NCBI RefSeq assembly: GCF_000003815.2
Contig: NC_049984.1
Coordinates: 14,051,664-14,115,663, forward strand
Origin: Branchiostoma floridae
Taxonomy: Eukaryota; Chordata; Leptocardii; Amphioxiformes; Branchiostomatidae
Reading direction: 5' to 3'
Length of the DNA: 64,000 bases
Of this stretch, positions 37,801 to 46,662 are shown in pieces. Under the pieces are notes generated by a model. The model saw only the letters and a program-made list of their open reading frames with translations, was not told the origin of the DNA and searched no databases. The stretch's first letter is position 1; the number at the start of each line of letters is the position of its first letter. A program made the translations under genes and the position numbers.

Positions 37801-40800
37801 CAACTGGTCAAGGGCTGTGCCAACAACATGGTATTGGAGCATGCCCTACATCTGTTAGGGCAGCTTGCCACACTGTCTGCTAACCGTGCAGCCATCATAG
37901 AGGAAGGAGGTGTGGAGATGTTGTGTGAGAGGATACAGAACAGCTGTGGTGACAAGGTTCTGGTGCAGGCTCTCAAGGCACTAAAGGCAGTCATCTTCAG
38001 GAGTGAGGAGAATGTAGCTGTCATGGTGGCCAGGAGTGGAGTAAGAGAAGTGATGGAGAGGTGTGTAACATGCTGTGCCTTCTAATGACATTTTAAGGAT
38101 TTAATTAGGGTTTAATGACATTTTTAGGGTTTAATGACATTTTTAGTTTCTTTTCAGGCAGTCATAAACAAATATGAAAATCAGGAACATTTTCTAAGAG
38201 ATCCTAGAACTGTCTGGTGGAGATTGTACATTGGGCCAGGTTTTGATAATACAGTGAATATTGTAGTTTTCCATTAATTTTGTATTTTGAGAAAAAGTTG
38301 TTGAAGTCTAAACTCAGCCAGGTGTATGTTTTCCATAGTATTCTATCTTTGCAGTATTGAATAGAACAATGTTTGTATCATATATGCAGGTATGCCTCCA
38401 GCCACCCGAGTGCAGAGATCAGTAGGCACTGTAATGACCTGCTGTCCAAGTTTGGACTTCCCTCAAAGCCTGTCACTCCTCCTGCAAAACCACCAATCAA
38501 TCATTTCAATGGTAACCAATCAGGAGTTAATACAAGTAACCTACTCCCCTCCCCTAAGCTGAATTCCAGCCAGTTGGTTTCTGGCATGAACAAACCAAAC
38601 TTCTTTCATCATTCCAGTCCTGTCCAATCAGGATCAAGCAAGGGCAGGCCAACAGCCTCCAATCTAAATTCCAACCAATCAGCATCTCTCATTAAGAAAC
38701 CCAGTAGGTCTCCTCAGCTCCCGACTAGGCAAACTACCTCTGGTGTTAACAGTCAAAACTTCTCCCATCCTTCAAATTCAACCAGTCGTAATTCAGCCAC
38801 TCAGTATCATGATATCAGTACGAGGAAGGCGCAGGTTTTGGCACATCACTGGGAAAGGCACAGGACAAGGAAACCAAATCTGGAGCCTGTTCCAGAAGGG
38901 AATGGAGAGGTGCATCTAGATGATGATAATGGTGATGATGATGATGACTATGATGATATGCCACCATTGGAGACAACAGAAGACGAAGAATCCCAGGTAT
39001 CTACTAATGGTGACCACAAAGTTCCAAGGTGAGATTATGAGATGTACTCATCATCTTTGTTACTGTACTGAAATTTTGTCATCAGCTCAGATACGAGAAT
39101 GTTAGAGGCAGGCAATCTTCTTGGCAATGATGGAACCTGGTATTATATGATTAACCTTCCCTGTTCCTTCCCATTGACAGCCTTCATCCAAAAGTGCTGT
39201 GGTCCCAGCAGAAAGAAACCGTGATGCTGAGTGTACAGCTGCGAGGGCTGGTACAAAAACCAAACGTTACCTTCGTGCCTACAGCTTTACACTTCAGGTA
39301 AGGCTTATTCACGTTCAGATCCAAAGCTCAAGGTATACAATATATAGTAATATAGTAACTAGCTGCAGGGTGGAAATGATTTGTGCTTGGTCCAATTGAC
39401 TCATGAGACTTTTCAGATTTAGAAAGCTGTTGTGAGATTTTAAATATCCACACATAAAAAATGCTTAGGCCATCATTAGGAGACATAAAAGGTAATTGAA
39501 ACCAAAACAACTTTTATAACATTTGCTCTTAAATGCATCCATGGTATCCTTCTTCCATGTGCCTAACTCCATACCCAATGCAATCCCATAGCAAGCCAAA
39601 TGGCTACCTTAATAGGTTGAAGGTCAAGTCAAATCTGCACATAGTACTGATGAGTTGTTCCCTCCATCCCAGGACGTTCTTCAGAGGCACAGACTACAAA
39701 CTGAACCTGGACCTGTACGACAAGGTGGTGCCTGATGGATGCACCTGTCGGCTCACAGGAAGTGATGTCATCCTGACCCTGAGGAAGGAGAAGCCAGGAC
39801 CATGGCCTCGACTCTCACGAACCAAGGCCAAGGTTAGTAGTATGTTTCCCTTAAAACTTGTGCGTGGAGGTCGTGTTTGTTCTTGTGACAACAGAGAATA
39901 CATAGTGTATATCTTTTACCTTACGCATCCCCGGCCCCGCCTTGTAATTAGCCATCAAAAGGGTATGTCACCCCGTAAGGGGCGGTATCACCCCGTCGTG
40001 TGTAGACATGTGCGAACATGTGTGATCACGTCGACCGATGATGATGATGATGATGATATCTTTTTAGATGTACATGTTCTGTTTTGTTTGAAAAAAAACC
40101 ACAATGATACACTGTCAGGGACACCTTCTAGATATTTGTACATTGAATCATTATTGATTTTCGTTACAATCTCCAATCTACAACCATTCATGTTCTTTTT
40201 ACGATGCCATTTCATGGTTGGTTGATGGACATGAAATAACATTGAGACCCCCATTTTATTTCAGTATAAAGTTTGCCAGTCAGAGGTTCTTAAGATTCTT
40301 AAAAAATTTCTTGCTCCGTCCCCAGCAATTTACTGAATGGATTCAATTTGATATATTTTTGTTCTGCAGTACCCATGGCTTGGAATAGACTTTGACAGAT
40401 GGGAAGATGTTCCATCGGACACTGAGTCAGAGTCGGATCCACAACAGGCTAAAAATGTGCCACCACTGGAACAGCACAAACATAAAGGTTAGAGCCAGCT
40501 TCCTGACTGTCAAATTATTTAGTAAAATTAATAACTATCTTTGTGTCAGCTTTTTTACATTCTGTCTAGTTGAATGTATTTGCCAACTGTGCCAATTTCG
40601 TTGCGCACAATATTTCCTATATTCTTTTTTCTGAATATTGTGTTTGTATGTTGTGTTTTTGCTATGGAACAGAAAGAGGAGGTCTGCCATCAACCATGTG
40701 CAACGTGCTCCTGCCAGAAATGGACATGTCGTCAGACACCAACAGTCACCTCCACGACTCAGATCACTTCTCCGACTCGGACGGGGAGGTGGGAGGCTCG

Positions 40801-40836
40801 GGGTACAAGATCGACCCACGCTTTATTGGGCTCTAG
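13844..40836 (+). CDS. TDRD12: TDRD12-like Tudor/helicase protein (36 exons, 2347 aa)
   Basis: Thirty-six exons join with consistent phases into 7044 nt ending in TAG. Orthology with TDRD12 rests on several anchors: start MEITILKVVKADHFWAK, FMQLPWQAKEFRLYGLQPVTL (the family has FMQLPYRAKKF), VCVNDDLVSKEYAVY, RDATCVIHYSF, and the CCCH finger MKAFGHC. TDRD12 acts in germ-granule piRNA biogenesis, feeding secondary piRNA production. This protein is longer than the vertebrate form (roughly 1200 residues, from memory) because of a long linker after the first Tudor domain and a C-terminal extension with armadillo-like repeats and a CS domain. Intron 15 (23827-29104) contains an antisense gene. The start codon was chosen because it aligns with the vertebrate N-terminus; the first coding exon is only 21 nt. 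Domain blocks are listed separately. Confidence 0.93.
17564..20102 (+). CDS. TDRD12: TDRD12 exons 8-9: Ser/Pro-rich linker (aa 211-712)
   Basis: Exons are 17564-18881 and 19916-20102. The 1318-nt exon 8 encodes a low-complexity, probably disordered segment rich in Ser, Gly, Pro and basic residues, starting with a polyproline tract (PLPPPPPLSP). Exon 8 ends GATAG|GTAGAA: without this splice the frame would stop two codons later, and with it exon 9 continues the frame (FPSLSSGSGDLSTTEPS). Exon 9 ends near the helicase. Rapid divergence is expected for such linkers in Tudor proteins. The exon 9 acceptor (CTCCCAG) is inferred from frame. Confidence 0.8.
20481..29365 (+). CDS. TDRD12: TDRD12 exons 10-16: DEAD-like helicase core (aa 713-1114)
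   Basis: Exons are 20481-20633, 21018-21206, 21644-21778, 22430-22576, 23071-23262, 23698-23826 and 29105-29365, all phase 0. RecA1 has a Q-motif-like stretch (FPAPSKVQAYCWP), Walker A APAKMGKT (aa 794-801), IATPRCLL for motif Ib, and DDAD (aa 908-911) in place of DEAD. The SAT motif is replaced by LMARQW. RecA2 keeps the fold (VLVVPSTLRYTQLL, DATCVIHYSF), but motif VI, normally HRIGRTGR, reads ARLGCMSH. So nucleotide binding may persist while coupled unwinding is doubtful. Exon 16 is separated from exon 15 by a 5.3-kb intron with a nested gene. Confidence 0.92.
21987..22116. repeat. Foldback repeat in TDRD12 intron 12
   Basis: Two arms of about 45 bp are inverted: GAATACAACACGGTGTATTC on the left and, mirrored, GAATAGACCATGTTGTATTT on the right, with TACTCTTGGTCCC-type inner ends. 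The unit could extrude as a hairpin. It has no coding capacity. Confidence 0.6.
23398..23535. mobile_element. Short TIR element in TDRD12 intron 14
   Basis: TAGCCTCTACCAGCAGGCTC at the left is mirrored by GAGCCTGGTAGAGGCTAG at the right, 138 bp in all. No coding content is visible. Confidence 0.6.
24710..27511 (-). CDS. Nested type I membrane protein, unidentified (7 exons, 297 aa)
   Basis: Minus-strand exons are 27511-27451, 26820-26638, 26442-26233, 25794-25705, 25589-25506, 25291-25186 and 24869-24710. Together they make 894 nt with every junction in frame. Residues 1-20 look like a signal peptide (MVIMVQFWGILVTCLLPYAK). The ectodomain has only two cysteines (28 and 143), so possibly one disulfide as in an Ig-like fold, and sequons NQT, NAS, NIS and NIT. 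A 24-residue hydrophobic segment (about 217-240, IAGIVVAVIGLVAVLAAVAM onward) precedes an acidic 57-residue tail with a YKDLLL tyrosine/leucine motif. The whole gene lies in TDRD12 intron 15, on the opposite strand. I do not recognise the family. A minus-strand AATAAA occurs near 24500. Confidence 0.78.
25506..25794 (-). repeat. Tandem duplicated stalk exon of the nested gene
   Basis: Exon 4 (25794-25705, ERKSTSSIVTPDNKN) and exon 5 (25589-25506, ERESPSSVVTPNKN) are clear duplicates, and their acceptor tracts (CTTTTCCTTTCAG) are also alike. Both are 1-1 phase, so either one or both can be spliced in without a frameshift. A poly-C run lies between them (about 25668-25682). Confidence 0.75.
30380..30898 (+). 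CDS. TDRD12: TDRD12 exons 17-18: CCCH zinc finger (aa 1115-1217)
   Basis: Exons are 30380-30535 and 30746-30898. Exon 18 encodes a CCCH finger with spacing C-x8-C-x5-C-x3-H (Cys1178, Cys1187, Cys1193, His1197), in FCHAMKAFGHC followed by CKARH. The same spacing occurs in vertebrate TDRD12. CCCH fingers generally bind RNA; a function here is inference. Exon 17 finishes the helicase C-terminal lobe (VSYILVTETCTTFPVGLQE). Confidence 0.88.
30978..31094. repeat. Foldback repeat in TDRD12 intron 18
   Basis: GTGACTGCTGGCTCAATACT and, mirrored, GTATTGAGCAAGCAGTCAC form long arms around a short loop. The ends are GTAGCCTGAT and GGTCAGGGTAG. Confidence 0.55.
31389..33109 (+). CDS. TDRD12: TDRD12 exons 19-22: second Tudor region (aa 1218-1421)
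   Basis: Exons are 31389-31548, 31964-32160, 32511-32635 and 32980-33109. This is an extended Tudor unit: a leading SN-like part (VVDANCYYGRIV), then the core FHRVRVTKI with ARVFYVDEGKTEEL, where the Tudor Asp-Tyr/Phe-Gly pattern is V-D-E-G, then LPEHLATVPAQAVEVFLCGV typical of the staphylococcal-nuclease-like half, and LGHTLWMESLVER. The donor of exon 21 is the uncommon GTCAGT. Intron 20 holds a TG microsatellite (about 32177-32310). Confidence 0.9.
32177..32310 (+). repeat. TG-rich microsatellite
   Basis: Imperfect (TG)n with a pure run near 32280-32300, in TDRD12 intron 20. Translations of it are low-complexity and not coding. Confidence 0.9.
33452..35842 (+). CDS. TDRD12: TDRD12 exons 23-27: third Tudor region (aa 1422-1676)
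   Basis: Exons are 33452-33669, 34197-34310, 34805-34931, 35134-35256 and 35661-35842. A proline-rich hinge leads into FDEVYVSAVEHPGLMYVQ, the usual start of an extended Tudor domain. The core is RWYRARVEEL with CEVFYLDHGDTAII, a near-canonical methyl-arginine-binding pattern. LPFQAIEACLGSVQPL follows as the SN-like lobe. This copy looks better preserved than the second Tudor. It lies downstream of the point where the vertebrate sequence I recall ends, so it may be a genuine third unit in this lineage. Confidence 0.88.
36147..39028 (+). CDS. TDRD12: TDRD12 exons 28-32: armadillo-like repeats and Ser/Asn linker (aa 1676-2162)
   Basis: Exons are 36147-36275, 36576-36765, 37307-37500, 37755-38060 and 38390-39028. 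From about 1720 to 1965 there are armadillo-like repeats of roughly 42 residues, each with a leucine-rich helix and an N-x-x-x-I/V-x-x-x-G-G-(L/V) turn: ANCEEVRTSGGLRTLCRLL, NKQAIEELGGLRTLCQLL, NCSAVAECGGLHTVCQLV, NRAAIIEEGGVEMLCERI and a weaker last unit, ENVAVMVARSGVREVMER. Helices such as VQENVCRCLGNLVTENKK complete them. Armadillo repeats form protein-binding superhelices. The rest of exon 32 is Ser/Asn/Pro-rich and ends in an Asp run (about 38918-38960). Both flanks are in frame with the Tudor and CS parts. Confidence 0.87.
37027..37258. mobile_element. Decayed copy of the GGCCACACCAATTTAAT family
   Basis: Left end ATCACCAATTTAATTTGTTG and right end ATATTAAATTGGTGTGGCC match the element at 6577-6934, with losses at the left terminus. 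It lies in TDRD12 intron 29. Confidence 0.6.
39181..40836 (+). CDS. TDRD12: TDRD12 exons 33-36: CS domain and acidic tail (aa 2162-2347)
   Basis: Exons are 39181-39297, 39673-39832, 40370-40487 and 40673-40836. The CS (CHORD/Sgt1, p23-like) fold is indicated by HPKVLWSQQKETVMLSVQL, then VTFVPTALHFR, LNLDLYDKVVPDGCTCRL, VILTLRKEKPGPWPRL and finally YPWLGIDFDRWED. Such domains often contact HSP90 or its partners; insect Yb-type TDRD12 relatives are also known to carry a CS domain. The tail is Asp/Ser-rich and the stop is TAG at 40834-40836. Confidence 0.92.
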
Positions 40837-42582
40837 ATGAAACACACAGTGTTAGTTTGAAGTCAGTCTTTGACATTGACAGTTAGGCCATACTATATTG
40901 TTTCTTTGGTTGTTGAACATTGTAGATAGACATAGACATTTAGAAAGAGTACAGCATATAAAAGCACATGACTTTATCCGTATCGTATTAAGCAGTACAC
41001 TGCCTCAAAGCGTGACATTCCAGTTTTTTTGTACTGCTGCAAGGACAGGCTGCACTCTCTCAGGGTAATTGGCCTGATCCATTCACACTAGGGTGTACCC
41101 CTACCCTCAGCAATATGTATGCTGGCGAAAACAGTCAGGATTAGGGCGAAAACAGTCAGGATTAGAAACTGCTTTTTCTTGTTGGCCGGTCCAAAAAAAA
41201 CTTGACCTGAAAAAAAATGAGTTGACCAGATTTTGGATCGGCAGGAATTTACGTAGGTTAGCGCTTATCAGTTCAAGAAAATAATAAGATCAAAGTAGTG
41301 TAGAGTTTATGGTCATTTCTACCAAGTTTCTACAGTCAAACTTACAGAGTTAACATGAAGACAGGATTATAAATGCAAGTAGGAGTCAGATACTCCATCA
41401 AGTTGCTTTGAAATAAATTGAGCCATTGTTTTGAGTATCGCCCATTCACAAGTTTTCACATACAATGAGGTCCAGGTTCAGGTCCAAACCTGGACCTGAT
41501 CCTCTAGACCTGAGACGTACCTGTACCTGAATTTTCTGTACTGGTACCCACCCCTAGTCAGGATTCGGACTCTCAACCTCCATCTTTGGAGGCAGGGTTG
41601 CTCCACTCTTGCTTTGATGAAGTATGCTGGGTGAAAAAGTTGAATCTGAAACTTGGTGTATCAATATGTACATACTTTCTCCTATGTTTTCATGTTGTTT
41701 TTTGCAGTACGGCATTGTATTTCTAAATTGGATTTCCAGTATCATAAGTCAGTATAGCTAAAGGTTAGCTACTGTGCATAGTGCTGATGTATCTACAGGT
41801 GTTTATTTGCCACAAGATGTTGGCAATTTCTCAGAGTCCATCAGGACTGCAAATTGTTCTTGAGCAGTTCAGATATGTACAGTTGGGTCAGAGTTATCAG
41901 AGTTAATGTAATGACATTCCAAATTGTCACTTGCTGGAGACGAATCTAAACAAGAGTCATTGTTGCATTTTTCATTTAATCAATATACTGTGATCCATTT
42001 TCTATTATGAAGGTCCAGACATATATCTGATGAAAAAAGAGGCATTTGGGGCTGTAGTCATGTTTCCCAACTTGATACAGCAAGGGAGATACGTTGTCTC
42101 CTTGTTTTTGTCTCCTATTAATTGAAAATGAAGGATCTACCATACTCTTTTGTTACTCAGTGGGTAGGACTAAAACAGACCTCAGGTACATGTTTTGATT
42201 TTTTTTCATGTAAGAGGGTCTGAGAAACATCAAGTTAAACTGTTGAGGCATTGAAGTCAAAACCGCATGGTGGAATCCTGAAGATACTATAAAGTAATCT
42301 ATTTTTTAACTCAAGGTACTTAAGTTTGTTGCATGAGGGGGAATAAGGTTATTATGGTGATTTAATTTCATGGTTGAAACAATTCTGTAGTACAGTATTG
42401 ATGCCACATTTTTGTGGTACTAGAAGTTCACTGCAAGAAGTATGAAACTAAAACCACTACAAACATTGTAAGATTTACAGTTAGTGAGGAATAATGAGGA
42501 CTATTGAATATCATTGCAGCCATTGTAAGCTGCTCTCCAGGGACTAGATTTAGCTGGTGTGTTATGCCGAAGAGCGGTTATA

Positions 42583-42775
42583 CCTACTCTCCAAGCAGAG
42601 GTTAGGCTACGGCTGTTTTTTTAGTCGTTTTTATCGGGCTTTCTACTTTGTCATTTTTCTTGTACGCCAGCCAAACGATACAGCAAGATACAAGACAAAA
42701 TAGAAAGGCCGATAAAAACGACTAAAAAAAAAGTTTAAAAAACAGCCGGAGTCTAACCTCTGCTTAGAGAGTAGG
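42583..42775. mobile_element. Foldback element with TTATA flank
   Basis: Nearly the whole 193 bp is an inverted repeat. The arms start CCTACTCTCCAAGCAGAGGT and, at the other end, reverse-complement CCTACTCTCTAAGCAGAGGT. They continue through GTCGTTTTTATCGG and CCGATAAAAACGAC. TTATA flanks both sides. This is a miniature foldback/MITE-type insertion. Confidence 0.75.
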
Positions 42776-43328
42776 TTATACCAGCCATATAGATACAGAT
42801 ACTGATACCGACACCAGTTGGCAGAATGACTTTTCTCCTGTATTCCCTGAAACGTTATGTTGTTCAGTAGACCAATGTTCTGTCTCCTTAGGGTAGTTGA
42901 TGGTTAGTTATTAAGAGGCAGTTTACTGCAGGAAGGTGCAGTCAGGTGCACATTGTGCTGCACAAGAGATTGTAGTTTCATTCATCAGAACAGATGGTTG
43001 TAGCATGAAAGGATATTTTGCTTCAGTTGCAACAGAAGAGAGACTTGATTTTCTTTGAAACCTATATTCAAAACCTTGGTGTTCTCACCAGGATATTTTC
43101 ACAGCATAGGAGCATCTCAGTGCAGCAAAAATATGCGGTAGGCAAGGCAGGTGTGAGCATTATAGGGGGTTAAGAGAAATCCTTCCCCTGAAAATTTTTA
43201 AAATCATAACTCTCAGAAACACTATTTCCTGCATTTTGAGGGCCAAATTTAATGGAAATAAGTTAACACCTTTGTTACACAACATCAGAAAAGCCCCTCT
43301 CACTGTTTGAAACACGGCTAAACCACTG

Positions 43329-43418
43329 TGTGGGGGCCCAAATCACAGTATAGGGGTCCAAAACACAGCATAGGGCCCAAATCATAGCATAGGGGATCCA
43401 GATCACAGCGTAAGGGTC
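43329..43418. repeat. Minisatellite, about 20-bp unit
   Basis: Four to five imperfect units of the form TAGGGGTCCAAAACACAGCA. An open frame runs through it on the minus strand, but the repetition explains it. Confidence 0.7.
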
Positions 43419-43592
43419 TCCTATGCTGAAAAGGCTTGGTGAGACCACCGAACCTTGGTGCTGATATATTTGCCTTGGTTGATATATGCTGTAACCCACC
43501 GGAAGACCTGAGTATATATTTTTAGCCTTGGAAATCAAGTTGTGTTGGGCAGGGACTTTAAAACAGATGTTGTTAACTTGTAAGAGTTTGGT

Positions 43593-44045
43593 AGGCCACC
43601 CTGACTGAATTTTATGGATGACATCCTCTTGAGCTCTCAAAACCAATGTGGGGTCAATAAAAAGAAAAATCCAACAAAAAATGCTGCTAAACCACAGGAC
43701 TACAAAACTGGTATTACAAATTGAATCACAGGACAGTGTGTCCAGTGAAGCAAGTCTTTATTTGTAAGAGGCACATGTTGGTTGTCTTGTTCATCTTAAT
43801 AGACTCAGCTGTTGTAGTGAATGTTAGATATATTGACAAGAACAAGCATAGAAGTACACTATTAGAAGGCATATGGCTCTAAGGACTGTGGAGCATATAT
43901 GACCGTCATGAGACCATTATGATTTGGCATGCAAGTTCTGGACTTGCGTCAAGGCTGGGAGGAGGTGAACCATTATTTTTTTTTTAGAACAGGCGAAAAG
44001 TAATGTGCGTGCAGATGTTATCCATAAAATCCAGAGCTCTTCCCT
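43593..44045. mobile_element. Decayed TIR element
   Basis: ATTTTATGGATGACATCC and, mirrored, GATGTTATCCATAAAAT near the ends resemble the inner inverted-repeat part of the 10697-11563 family. The outermost bases have diverged. Confidence 0.4.
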
Positions 44046-46140
44046 CTGTATGTGGCCATATGCTGTGCACAGATGTAGAAAGTGCTAGTTATCTCATCAT
44101 TTATGTGCAGATTTTGCCAAACTGTCCAGATGTTTTATTTGCTCTGCATTCTGTGTGAAGCTAAAATACATGTATGTTTATAACAAACATATTTTTAGAA
44201 AAAAAGTTTATGTGCACTGGTACAGATGTAACTTTGTTGTAGCACAAAGAGAGTAGGCTCTCAAAATTTGATCTGTCCAGCTTCAAACCACTTTTGAACC
44301 ATTGTTGACATTACACTTTCAGATGTTCCCCTGAAGTTATCCTTCCTTATAAGAGGATTAGAAACTTATAAAGCACTTTGTTATTCTACCCTTTTGGTAT
44401 TGAAAGAAAGCCAAATCCGTCACCAGACATTATATAATTTTCTTATATCCTGCTATTCATTTTTCTACATGCAAACTTTATATTGCATAGTTTACAATGT
44501 ATATGCAAACTACTCAAGTATGTTTGCTTTTCTGATGTTTCCTTTTCAAAGTTAATTTGTTGTTATTTGCTACGTCTGAACATATGTCTACAAAGGATGT
44601 TGAACTTTTTAAGTGATGATGATGATTTTCAGTAGTTAGCGAATCCGATCTAAAGCCCGTAATGAATGCAGCCATTGTAGCGCATGGCATGTAGAATTTT
44701 ATTTGTTAAGCTTCTGTAAAGAGCGACAACATCAACAGTTTGATGTAGAGGATGCATTTGCTTGTAATGTAGCTTGTATGTTTTTACTCATATGACTGAC
44801 ACAAGTATTGTCTGCCATGTTGGACATTAGAATTACTCAGTCAACTTTATTTCTTTTGCCAAGATGTTCATGTTTTTGCAGTGCGAGTATGTTGATGAAC
44901 GGCATAATTCAAGAAGCTATGAAAGGATTGTCATGAAATTTTATTTGTTGTTAGGTCTTTCCTATTGAAAAAATGATTTAAATTTTTGGTCCCCTGGCAG
45001 TTTGCCTTGGTATTGCAGCATTTGTTTCTCTTGTAGAGAAGCCATCAACTGGTAGTTCATGCTAGTTAAGACCTTATTTTCATAATCAATAAAAAAAAAC
45101 CTGTAATATGTCAGTCATAGAGGATAACACTATTTGGTGAAGGTACGAGGATGTGAAATTCTTCTCTGTTTATGCATTACTGTCCTATTATGATAAGTAC
45201 ATTGAAATTTATAAGTTTGCCTTCTCTAGTTTCAACCAACCAGATTGTGAGCAGTGATATCACACACGAATAACGTATTGATAACGTATTGAATTCATGG
45301 TTTGTATATGAGTTATGTATTTGTCAACTATTATTGTGTTGTTGCTTTGTTTTGAAACTTGCTCAGCTTTATACTCAGTACTTAGTTATGTCTTCATTGC
45401 AACTGTTAAAGATGATTTAAGAATATTAACGTACAAATGATGATGTGTTATAAAACAAGAACATGATGTTCTACCACATACAAAATGTATAACAAGAAAT
45501 AGACTGCAGAAAGATGAGGTCTCAACGATTCTATTTGAATAGAGGAATTTTGTAATGAATCAGCTGTGACAATTCAAGACAGATTTTACAGAACTACATG
45601 TATAGATACCATTTTCTACCAATCAAAAGATACTATTCCCATACGTTTTCAGCTCTATATCCTTGTTAACAAGTGGATAAATGTTAACGTTATGAAATAT
45701 CTTGCACACTATTTACAATCAATCCATGACAATGTGTTCAGTTTACTTGTTATTGAAGTGTAGCCTGTTATGAAAATATTCAACTTTTCCTTCATATACA
45801 CATTTCTTGAAATAAACTGAAAGTAAGTACAGGACATGTGAGTAATAATGTGTCTGGTTTCACTTCGTCTATGCCAAGCCTTAATGAACGTTATATCAAA
45901 ATACTAACGTTACAAATCAGATGCCATTGGTTTCGTTGTTTCCAATGAGCAGAGTCAAAGTAACGAACACAGTGGTTTGTTTCCATGGATACTGCAGACT
46001 GTCGACTAGTAATTTCCAACATACTATGTGAGACCAATGCACAATAAATAACGATACTTAGTATTTGAAACAGACTTCAGATTACAACTACGTACTAATA
46101 GACCTTTCTAGTGATACTGCCTTTGACAATTTGACCTGTT

Positions 46141-46660
46141 TTAAACACCGCGGATCTCCTCAAAGATGAACCCCGAGATTCTCACGACGCCTCCCGGGAA
46201 CGTGTCGTGAAGACGGTGACCCTGGGCGATACCCTTCACCTGCCGGCTGCCCTCACCTCCTTTACCGATCGAGGGTAGGTACTTTGACGTACGGTGCGAT
46301 TCCAGTAGAAGAGACGGGCTTGCGTCAGCTGCCTCGCCACCGCTGCAACAAACAAAACACAACAGAAACGGCTGTTCAACGGTATTAAAGTGGGGATGTG
46401 GCCACATACTAGTAATTTGAACTGGACACCTCTGATAAACAGCAATGAATAAATGAAGCCTACCAACCGTTAATAGCTAATGCATAGCCTAAGCATTGCC
46501 TGTCGTTGGCCTCATCGCGGGTCTTCTCGTACTCGTAGATGTTCCCGCGGATAATTCTTGACAACTCTCCGGGCGTCGTCATCTCCCTTCTGTGACCACC
46601 TTCGTCCTTTGCCGTGTATAGATATTTCTCCTTACGCTTGAAGAGTCGAATGACAATGGT
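46141..46660 (-). CDS. Unassigned two-exon candidate gene or fragment
   Basis: The first minus-strand exon (46660-46468) is open after a plausible acceptor (CTTCCTTAG) and encodes FKRKEKYLYTAKDEGG, then MTTPGELSRIIRGNIYEYEK. The composition is protein-like, with many charged residues. The second exon starts at 46342 after TTGTTTGTTGCAG. Two donors at the first exon's end (GTTGGT, or GTAGGC four bases later) put the second exon into different frames, with stops at 46236-46238 or 46141-46143. The first ATG within the exon is at 46582; two ATTGGT-type CCAAT motifs lie just upstream (46721 and 46781), so this could be a 5' end. I do not recognise the product. Confidence 0.45.
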
Positions 46661-46662
46661 CT

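Larger units (their letters stand above)
40837..46140. other. TDRD12 3' flank and repeats, no gene recognised
   Basis: The TDRD12 3' UTR must begin here, but its end cannot be set; AATAAA candidates occur near 41412, 45088 and 45812. The stretch contains a partial TIR-family copy (about 41150-41560), a foldback element (42583-42775), a 20-bp minisatellite (about 43329-43418) and a decayed TIR pair (43593-44045). The open frames that exist lack splice context or codon structure. Confidence 0.6.

Noticed and set aside
13844-40836. Split of the TDRD12 locus into two genes (helicase/Tudor and armadillo/CS)
   Set aside because: Intron phases agree across exons 27-28-29 and no internal start, stop or promoter-like break is seen; transcript data could still change this.
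43275-43646. 123-codon minus-strand open frame
   Set aside because: It crosses a 20-bp minisatellite and shows repeated PYAVIW-like text; no splice context or homology.
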